Below are positions 8,261 through 15,632 of a stretch of DNA of 22,620 nucleotides, in pieces. The stretch lies in NCBI GenBank assembly GCA_902491795.1, contig CABUIX010000039.1, positions 1-22,620 of the forward strand, read 5' to 3'. The stretch's first letter is position 1; every line of letters begins with the position of its first letter. The translations under genes were made by a program, and so were the position numbers. This DNA is from an uncultured Bacteroidales bacterium. GTDB lineage: Bacteria; Bacteroidota; Bacteroidia; Bacteroidales; UBA932. Under the pieces are notes generated by a model. That model did no database searches, was not told the origin of the DNA, and saw only the letters and a list, made by a program, of their open reading frames with translations.

Positions 8261-11200
8261 ATGAAACTAAAGACACTAATTTTGTCTGTTCTCGGACTCG
8301 GCTCAACCTTCTGCCTGTCAGCCCAGCAGACAGGCTGGTATACACCCTCAACTGAGAACAAGCCTTACGTGCGCTGGTGGTGGCTCGGCAGCGCAGTGGA
8401 CAAGGAGGGACTAACATGGAACCTCGAGCAGTTCGCCAGGGCCGGGATCGGTGGATATGAAGTGACCCCCATCTACGGAGTCAAGGGCAACGAAGCCAAC
8501 GACATCCAGTATCTCTCCCCCGAATGGATGGAGATGTACAAATACCTCGTTTCCGAGTCCGAAAGGCTCGGTCTCGAGTGTGACCTGAACAACGGAACCG
8601 GATGGCCATTCGGAGGACCGCAGATTACCGCAGACCTGGCTGCCCAGAAAATGAAAGTCACTGACAGCGGCATAGAGTCCGTACAGACCGGCCAGAAAGT
8701 GAAACGCGCAGCTCCCGGTGGAGAAGGATGGGTCATGGACCACTACAACCCGGAAGCGCTCAAGACCTATCTGTCACGTTTCGACGAGGCATTCGAGAAG
8801 AGCGGTGCCAAGTGGCCTGACACCTGGTTCAACGACTCGTACGAGGTCTACGGGGCTGACTGGACCCCTGGCTTCCCAGAATATTTCAAGCAGAAATACG
8901 GATACGACATCGTCCCCTACCTGATGCAGCGTCCCGAAAGTCCGGACAGCAGGAATGCGGTTGCCGTGAAGCCGGACCCGTCCGACCTCAGCGACTACGA
9001 CAGGGCCATCATGGACTACCGGGAATGCCTCGGCGACATGCTGATGGAGAATTTTATTGACCCATGGGTGGAGTGGTGCCACTCACACGGCTCACGTGTG
9101 CGAAACCAGTCACACGGTTCGCCGGCTAATCTGCTTGACGTCTATGCCAAGGTGGACATTCCCGAATGCGAAACTTTCGGACGCTCTGCCTTCGACATCC
9201 CCGGACTGCGCCAGGATCCCATCATCCGTCCGAACGACGGGGACATGGCAGTACTGAAGTTCGCATCGTCGGCTGCACATGTCAGCGGCAAGAAGTACAC
9301 CTCCTGCGAATCTCTCACATGGCTCACGGAGCACTTCCGAACCTCGCTGAGCCAATGCAAGCCCGAACTAGACCAGGCGTTCGCGGCCGGAGTCAACCAC
9401 GTGTTCTTCCACGGGGCACCCTACTCCCCTGCCGAAGCCGAATTCCCGGGATGGATGTTCTATGCATCAATCAACATGTCACCCACCGGAGGAATGTGGA
9501 AGGACGCCCCTGCTCTCTTCAAGTACATTGAGCGCTGCCAGGCTTTCCTGACCGCAGGAGAGCCGGACTCCGATTTCCTGCTCTACTTCCCCGTATACGA
9601 CATCTGGAGCACGCTCACCGGCACCCCGTACATGATGTTCGACATCCACAGCATGGACAGGAAGATGCCGCAGGTCAAGGAAGCGATGAACGTCATCCTC
9701 GCCGCAGGCTATGATGCCGACTACATCTCGGACACGCAGCTGCGCGAACTTGACATCACCAAGCCGGTGATTGTCCCTGACTGCACCTATATGCCTGTCG
9801 AGACTGCCCGCAGGCTCCTCGAACTCAAGGAAAGCGGAGTTCCCGTATACTTCGTCGGGAGTGTTCCCGAGGATGTCCCCGGACTCCACGACCTCGCCGC
9901 CAGACGCAAGGAATTCAGGAAGATTGCCCGCAAATTCGGCAAGCCCGTGACCATGGAGGCCGCATTTGCCGGAGTGAAGCCCGAAGAGTTCAAGAGCAGG
10001 AACGGCGGCGTGATGATCCGCCGCACCAACGAATGCGGGGGCTGGAACTATTTTGCCGCAATGCTCAAGGACAACCCGGTCAACGGCTGGGTCAAGCTCG
10101 GCACTCCGGCTGTATCGGCCATGCTCTACGATGCAGTGAGCGGCAAGTCAGGCAAGGCCCAGGTACGACAGGCTCCTGACGGCTGCGCCGAAATCAGGCT
10201 GCAGCTGCAGCCCGGGGAATCAATCCTCATCAAGACTTTCCCCACTGAGATCGATGCACCTGCATGGAACTATATAGCCGTGGAAGGTGAAGTCATACCC
10301 GTAGACCGTGCCTGGAACATCAGCTTCCCGGAAAGCGACCCCGCCATACCGGGCAATTTCTTCACCAACAAGGTTACCGACTGGACCAAGCTCGACATCC
10401 CTGAGGCAAAGATCAACTTCGGCACAGCCCTCTACTCTTCAGCCGTGAACATCGTTGATCCGAAGGCCGCCGACGACTGGATTCTCGATCTTGGCGACGT
10501 AAGGGAAAGCGCCAGGGTGTTCATCAACTGCGAGGAGGTCGGGACCGTATGGTCAGTTCCGTTCAGGATCAGCATAGGCAAGTACCTCAAGCCCGGCATC
10601 AACCTGATCGACGTTTATGTGACCAACCTCCAGTCCAACCGAATCGCGGACTATGACAGGCGCGGAGTGGAATGGAAGATCTTCAAGGACGCCAACATCA
10701 GCACCCTCGGAGGTCCCGCCTATTTCGGGGACTGGCCCGTTGACCCTTCCGGACTCTGCTCCGAAGTCAACCTCATCCCCGTCACCTATGACCTTCCGGC
10801 AAAGGAAGAGGTGATCAGGCAGGCACGCAGGGTAAACGACTATTTCCTGCACAAGTTCGGAGATCCCTCAAAGGTGGTTCCCTTCCCTTCCCGCAACAGG
10901 GTCTACGACGGGAACATATGGACAAGAGGCGTCTACTACGAAGGGCTTCTAGCCCTTAATGAAGTCGATCCCCAGCAGAGGTACCTTGACAACACCATGC
11001 AGTGGGGCGACTACTACAAGTGGAACATGCGCAACGGGCAAACGCTCACACGCAACGCCGACAATTATTGCTGCAGCCAGGCCTACATCGACATGTACAG
11101 GATTTACAAAGATCCAAAGATGATCGAGAACGTCGCCAAGTGCATGGAGAACATCCTGGCCAGCGAGGACGCGGTGTCCGACTGGGACTGGATCGACGCC

Positions 11201-11854
11201 ATCCAGATGGGAATGCCCGTGCTCGTCAAGTATGCTGTCACCACCGGCCAGGACGAGTATCTCGAGAAAGCATGGGAGATGTACAAGTGGTCCCGCGACC
11301 AGTTCTTCAACGAGGAGGACGGGCTGTGGTGGCGCGATGCGGACTTCTGCCCTCCTTATACCACACCGAACGGCAAGCAGTGCTATTGGTCAAGAGGAAA
11401 CGGCTGGGTTGTTGCGGCATATGTCCGCGTACTCAGCGAGCTTCCGGAAGACGCACCGCACAGGGATGTCTACGAAGCTGACCTGAAGGCCATGTGCGAG
11501 GCTCTCGTCAAGGTACAGAGGGAAGACGGCACATGGAACTGTTCACTCGCCGACCCCGATGATTTCGGAGGGCCTGAGTCAACCGGAACCTCACTTTTCA
11601 TCTGCGGCCTCGCCTACGGAATACGCACCGGGCTTCTTGACGCCGAAACCTACATGCCGGCCCTTGTCAAGGCATGGAACGGCCTCAACAGGATATGCGT
11701 CCACGAAAACGGGTTCATAGGGTATACCCAGGGATCGGGCAAGGAGCCAAAGGAGGCGCAGCCCGTCACCTACGACCGCATTCCAGACTTCGAGGACTTC
11801 GGCACAGGCTGCTACCTGCTCGCGGCGAGCGAAGTCGCCAAACTCGCTGACTGA
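8261..11854 (+). CDS. GH106 alpha-L-rhamnosidase fused to GH105 unsaturated galacturonyl hydrolase
   Basis: The 1197-residue secreted protein has a signal peptide (MKLKTLILSVLGLGSTFCLSAQ). Residues about 25-840 are GH106: PYVRWWWLGSAVDKEGL (35-51), LNNGTGWPFGGPQIT (109-123), GQKVKRAAPGGEG (144-156) and FNDSYEVYGADWTPGFPEYF (190-209), ending in a jelly-roll domain (about 690-840). Residues about 845-1197 are GH105: TRNADNYCCSQAY, SDWDWIDA with D979 as the likely catalytic Asp, and WSRGNGWVVAA. GH105 removes the unsaturated uronic acid left by rhamnogalacturonan lyases; GH106 removes non-reducing terminal alpha-L-rhamnose. The fusion thus joins two successive exo steps. Between QKMKVTD and TGQKVKRAAPGG the protein is much shorter than GH106 proteins I recall, as if a beta-rich segment were lost in frame. 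The start lies two bases after the previous stop, so translation is probably coupled. Confidence 0.92.
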   Translation: MKLKTLILSVLGLGSTFCLSAQQTGWYTPSTENKPYVRWWWLGSAVDKEGLTWNLEQFARAGIGGYEVTPIYGVKGNEANDIQYLSPEWMEMYKYLVSESERLGLECDLNNGTGWPFGGPQITADLAAQKMKVTDSGIESVQTGQKVKRAAPGGEGWVMDHYNPEALKTYLSRFDEAFEKSGAKWPDTWFNDSYEVYGADWTPGFPEYFKQKYGYDIVPYLMQRPESPDSRNAVAVKPDPSDLSDYDRAIMDYRECLGDMLMENFIDPWVEWCHSHGSRVRNQSHGSPANLLDVYAKVDIPECETFGRSAFDIPGLRQDPIIRPNDGDMAVLKFASSAAHVSGKKYTSCESLTWLTEHFRTSLSQCKPELDQAFAAGVNHVFFHGAPYSPAEAEFPGWMFYASINMSPTGGMWKDAPALFKYIERCQAFLTAGEPDSDFLLYFPVYDIWSTLTGTPYMMFDIHSMDRKMPQVKEAMNVILAAGYDADYISDTQLRELDITKPVIVPDCTYMPVETARRLLELKESGVPVYFVGSVPEDVPGLHDLAARRKEFRKIARKFGKPVTMEAAFAGVKPEEFKSRNGGVMIRRTNECGGWNYFAAMLKDNPVNGWVKLGTPAVSAMLYDAVSGKSGKAQVRQAPDGCAEIRLQLQPGESILIKTFPTEIDAPAWNYIAVEGEVIPVDRAWNISFPESDPAIPGNFFTNKVTDWTKLDIPEAKINFGTALYSSAVNIVDPKAADDWILDLGDVRESARVFINCEEVGTVWSVPFRISIGKYLKPGINLIDVYVTNLQSNRIADYDRRGVEWKIFKDANISTLGGPAYFGDWPVDPSGLCSEVNLIPVTYDLPAKEEVIRQARRVNDYFLHKFGDPSKVVPFPSRNRVYDGNIWTRGVYYEGLLALNEVDPQQRYLDNTMQWGDYYKWNMRNGQTLTRNADNYCCSQAYIDMYRIYKDPKMIENVAKCMENILASEDAVSDWDWIDAIQMGMPVLVKYAVTTGQDEYLEKAWEMYKWSRDQFFNEEDGLWWRDADFCPPYTTPNGKQCYWSRGNGWVVAAYVRVLSELPEDAPHRDVYEADLKAMCEALVKVQREDGTWNCSLADPDDFGGPESTGTSLFICGLAYGIRTGLLDAETYMPALVKAWNGLNRICVHENGFIGYTQGSGKEPKEAQPVTYDRIPDFEDFGTGCYLLAASEVAKLAD

Positions 11855-11891
11855 AGTGCCATGAACTGAGGGGACCGACTCCCCAAACCTG

Positions 11892-11943
11892 TCCGTACCG
11901 CTCCGGAAACTGCATGCAGCCATCCGGAGCGGTACGGATTTTT
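11892..11943 (+). terminator. Rho-independent terminator of the RG-I operon
   Basis: A perfect 16-base-pair stem (11892-11907 with 11923-11938) is followed by a run of five T (11939-11943). The 15-base loop itself contains the palindrome CTGCATGCAG (11910-11919). It lies 38 bases after the GH106-GH105 stop and separates that operon from nifJ. Confidence 0.9.
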
Positions 11944-12018
11944 CATTGCTTCCCGCCAGGCGCTTGCCGGCCTCCCAAGAAAGCGGCAGGAAATAGGGGT
12001 ATATCCGGAAATTTTACA

Positions 12019-12026
12019 TATATTTG
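12019..12026 (+). promoter_or_regulatory. Probable promoter -7 element of nifJ
   Basis: TATATTTG fully matches the Bacteroidetes -7 consensus TAnnTTTG and lies after the terminator of the preceding operon. Transcription would start about 50 bases before the nifJ ATG. No TTTG is seen at the expected -33 position. The sequence from 12000 to 12085 is distinctly AT-rich compared with the genes around it, as expected of a promoter region. Confidence 0.5.
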
Positions 12027-12085
12027 TAATGATTATGCCTTTTGACATTAACCAAAACAATTCAAACAATAATTAATACATAGCT

Positions 12086-15000
12086 ATGTCCAAAGAAAAG
12101 AAATTCATTACCTGTGACGGTAATCAGGCTGCGTCCAACATCGCCTATCTCTTCAGCGAGCACGCGGCCATCTACCCTATCACACCCTCTTCGACAATGG
12201 CGGAGAACATTGATGAATGGGCCGCTCACGGCAAGAAGAACCTTTGGGGTGAGACCGTAAAGGTAACGGAGATGCAGAGCGAGGCCGGTGCAGCAGGAGC
12301 AGTGCACGGTTCACTGCAGGCAGGCGCTCTGACCACCACCTATACCGCTTCACAGGGACTTCTCCTGATGATTCCGAACATGTACAAGATTGCCGGTGAA
12401 ATGCTTCCCGCAGTTTTCCATGTTTCCGCAAGGGCTCTTGCGTCACACGCCCTCTCAATCTTCGGAGACCATCAGGACGTGATGGCATGCCGCCAGACGG
12501 GATTTGCGATGCTCGCATCAGGATCCGTTCAGGAAGCCCAGGACCTCGCGGCCGTGGCACATCTTTCAGCCATCAAGGCTTCGGTGCCCTTCCTCCATTT
12601 CTTCGACGGATTCCGCACCTCGCACGAAATCCAGAAGATAGAGGCAATTGACGAGGAAGACCTCAAGAAACTCGTCAGCGAGAAATCTCTCGAGAACTTC
12701 CGTGCCCGCGCACTGAATCCCGAGTCTCCCGTCACCAGAGGAACCGCGCAGAACGGCGATGTCTATTTCCAGGCAGTCGAGTCACGCAACCAGGTATACG
12801 AAGCAGTTCCGGACATAGTTGCCCGCTACATGGGAGAAATCGGAGAACTGACCGGCCGTCAGTACCGTCCTTTCGAATATTACGGTGACCCCAACGCCGA
12901 GTGCATAATCGTCGCCATGGGTTCAGTGACCGAAACCATCAGGGAGACCATCGACTATCTCGCCACCAAGGGCCGCAAGTACGGTGTACTTACCGTTCAT
13001 CTCTACCGTCCCTTCTCCGAGAAATATTTCCTCAAGGTCCTTCCCAAGAGTGTACGCAAAATCGCCGTGCTCGACAGGACCAAGGAGCCCGGTGCGCTGG
13101 GAGAGCCTCTCTTCCTCGATGTCAAGGCCCTTTTCCAGGGCAAGGAGAACGCTCCCCTCGTGATCGGGGGACGCTACGGACTGTCTTCAAAGGACACGAC
13201 CCCTTCACAGATCATCGCCGTATACGACAATCTTGACCGCAAGGAGCCCAAGGCGGACTTCACCATCGGCATCGTGGACGACGTCACCTTCAAGAGCCTT
13301 CCCACCAAGGGAGAAATCTCAATCATGAAGAAGGGCACCACAGAGTGCAAGTTCTACGGACTCGGCTCTGACGGAACGGTAGGCGCCAACAAGAACACCA
13401 TCAAGATCATCGGTACCCACACCGACCTGTACTCACAGGCATACTTCGACTACGACTCCAAGAAGTCAGGCGGATACACCTGCTCTCACCTCAGGTTCGG
13501 AAAATATCCGATCAAGGCACCTTACCTCGTCAACACTCCCGACTTCGTGGCCTGCCACGTGCCTTCATACCTTGAGAAATACGACGTGCTCAAGGGAATC
13601 AAGGAAGGAGGCAGCTTCCTGCTCAACTCACTTTGGGACGAGGAAGAGACAGTAAAGCGCATTCCTGACTACGTGAAGTCAGTCATCGGACGCAAGAAGA
13701 TCAAGTTCTACATAATCAACGCGACCAAGATTGCCGAGGAAATCGGACTCGGCGGACGCACCAACACCATCCTCCAGAGCGCATTCTTCCGCATTTCCGG
13801 AATCATCCCGGTTGACGATGCCGTCAAGTACATGAAGGATGCCGCCCTCAAGTCCTACGGAAAGAAGGGCGAGAACGTGGTCAACATGAACTACGCTGCA
13901 ATCGACAGGGGCGGAGAATATGTTGAGGTCAAGGTTCCTGCAGAATGGGCAAACATCAACGCCAAGTTCGTCAACCACAATGCAAACCGTCTTGCCACCC
14001 CGTTTGTCAAGGAGATTGCCGACGTGGTCAATGCCCAGTGCGGAGACACCCTCCCCGTAAGCGCATTCCTTCCCTACAGGGACGGCACCATGCCGGCAGG
14101 CACATCCGCATACGAGAAGCGCGGTGTTGCAGTGAACGTTCCCGTATGGGATCCCGAGAAGTGCATCCAGTGCAACACCTGTGCATTCGTATGCCCTCAT
14201 GCTGCAATCCGTCCGTTCCTCCTCACTCCCGAAGAGGCTGCCGCAGCTCCTTCAGCTGTCAAGCTTGCTGACGGAAAGGCCAACCTCAAGGAATACAAGT
14301 TCGCGATCTCCGTTTCCGTTGCAGACTGCACGGGATGCGGCAACTGCGTTGACGTATGTCTCGCAAAGGACAAGGCACTCAAGATGGAACCCTACATCGA
14401 CCATGAGGACGACCAGGCCGGATTCGACTGGCTCAACTCAAAGGTTGGCTACAAGACTCCTTCAGACCCCAAGTCAAACATGAAGAGCTCACAGTTCTCA
14501 CAGCCTCTGTTCGAGTTCTCAGGTGCATGCGCAGGATGCGGCGAGACTCCTTACATCAAGAACATCACCCAGCTGTTCGGAGACCACATGATGATCGCCA
14601 ACGCAACCGGATGCTCATCAATCTATGGGGCCTCCTTCCCTGCATCTCCCTACTGCACCAACGCACAGGGACACGGACCTGCATGGCAGAACTCACTGTT
14701 CGAAGACAATGCGGAATTCGGCCTCGGAATGAGACTCGGCTCTGAGCGCATCCGCGAAACTGTCGCCGCTCTCATGACCAAGGGACTTGAATGCCCCGAC
14801 TGCAGCGACGAGATCAAGGCTCTGCTCAAGCAGTGGCTCGACAACCGCAAGGACTACGCGAACACCCGCGAGGTAGCTGACAAGCTCGTTCCTCTGATGG
14901 AGGAATGCGGATGCGAGACCTGCAAGTCCCTGCTGCAGCTCAAGAACTACATACCCTCACGCAGCCAGTGGATATTCGGCGGTGACGGCTGGGCATACGA

Positions 15001-15610
15001 CATCGGCTACGGCGGACTCGACCATGTGCTCGCTTCCGGCGAAAACGTCAACGTGCTCGTGCTCGACACTGAAGTGTACTCCAACACCGGTGGACAGTCG
15101 TCCAAGTCAACTCCTGCCGGAGCCATCGCGAAATTCGCCGCTTCAGGAAAGAAGATCCGCAAGAAGGATCTCGGAATGATGGCAATGAGCTACGGCTACG
15201 TATATGTCGCACAGGTAGCGATGGGAGCAAGTCCCGTACAGTTCCTCAATGCCATAAAGGAAGCTGAGGCATACGACGGACCTTCACTCATCATCGCCTA
15301 CTCTCCCTGCATCAACCACGGACTCAAGGCCGGCATGGGACTCAGCCAGAAAGAGGAGAAGCTCGCGGTCGAGTGCGGATACTGGCATCTTTACCGTTAC
15401 AACCCGACACTCGAGGAGCAGGGCAAGAATCCTTTCACCCTCGACTCAAAGGAACCGGACTGGAGCAAGTTCCAGGACTTCCTCAAGGGCGAGGTAAGGT
15501 TTGCCTCACTTTACAAGCTCTTCCCCGAACGTGCAACCGAACTGCTTGAGAAGACAGAAGAGTTTGCAAAGATCCGCCTCGAGACATACAAGAGACTGGC
15601 AGGCAAATAG
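12086..15610 (+). CDS. nifJ: Pyruvate:ferredoxin (flavodoxin) oxidoreductase
   Basis: The 1174-residue protein is a full-length, single-chain pyruvate:ferredoxin oxidoreductase, which converts pyruvate and CoA to acetyl-CoA and CO2 and passes electrons to ferredoxin; it is central to anaerobic fermentation. The N-terminal pyrimidine-binding domain has YPITPSSTMAE. Two ferredoxin-type [4Fe-4S] motifs are present: C693, C696, C699, C703 and C748, C751, C754, C758. The last cysteine is followed by Leu instead of the common Pro. The ligands of the proximal cluster fit C815, C818, C843 and C1075. The C-terminal domain binds the thiamine pyrophosphate diphosphate group (GGDGWAYDIGYGG and the following LDTEVYSNTGGQ). 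No signal peptide is seen, so the enzyme is cytoplasmic. It is the first gene of its own unit, with the M16 peptidase 22 bases downstream. Confidence 0.97.
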   Translation: MSKEKKFITCDGNQAASNIAYLFSEHAAIYPITPSSTMAENIDEWAAHGKKNLWGETVKVTEMQSEAGAAGAVHGSLQAGALTTTYTASQGLLLMIPNMYKIAGEMLPAVFHVSARALASHALSIFGDHQDVMACRQTGFAMLASGSVQEAQDLAAVAHLSAIKASVPFLHFFDGFRTSHEIQKIEAIDEEDLKKLVSEKSLENFRARALNPESPVTRGTAQNGDVYFQAVESRNQVYEAVPDIVARYMGEIGELTGRQYRPFEYYGDPNAECIIVAMGSVTETIRETIDYLATKGRKYGVLTVHLYRPFSEKYFLKVLPKSVRKIAVLDRTKEPGALGEPLFLDVKALFQGKENAPLVIGGRYGLSSKDTTPSQIIAVYDNLDRKEPKADFTIGIVDDVTFKSLPTKGEISIMKKGTTECKFYGLGSDGTVGANKNTIKIIGTHTDLYSQAYFDYDSKKSGGYTCSHLRFGKYPIKAPYLVNTPDFVACHVPSYLEKYDVLKGIKEGGSFLLNSLWDEEETVKRIPDYVKSVIGRKKIKFYIINATKIAEEIGLGGRTNTILQSAFFRISGIIPVDDAVKYMKDAALKSYGKKGENVVNMNYAAIDRGGEYVEVKVPAEWANINAKFVNHNANRLATPFVKEIADVVNAQCGDTLPVSAFLPYRDGTMPAGTSAYEKRGVAVNVPVWDPEKCIQCNTCAFVCPHAAIRPFLLTPEEAAAAPSAVKLADGKANLKEYKFAISVSVADCTGCGNCVDVCLAKDKALKMEPYIDHEDDQAGFDWLNSKVGYKTPSDPKSNMKSSQFSQPLFEFSGACAGCGETPYIKNITQLFGDHMMIANATGCSSIYGASFPASPYCTNAQGHGPAWQNSLFEDNAEFGLGMRLGSERIRETVAALMTKGLECPDCSDEIKALLKQWLDNRKDYANTREVADKLVPLMEECGCETCKSLLQLKNYIPSRSQWIFGGDGWAYDIGYGGLDHVLASGENVNVLVLDTEVYSNTGGQSSKSTPAGAIAKFAASGKKIRKKDLGMMAMSYGYVYVAQVAMGASPVQFLNAIKEAEAYDGPSLIIAYSPCINHGLKAGMGLSQKEEKLAVECGYWHLYRYNPTLEEQGKNPFTLDSKEPDWSKFQDFLKGEVRFASLYKLFPERATELLEKTEEFAKIRLETYKRLAGK

Positions 15611-15632
15611 CCATTAATCTTTATCACTTGAT

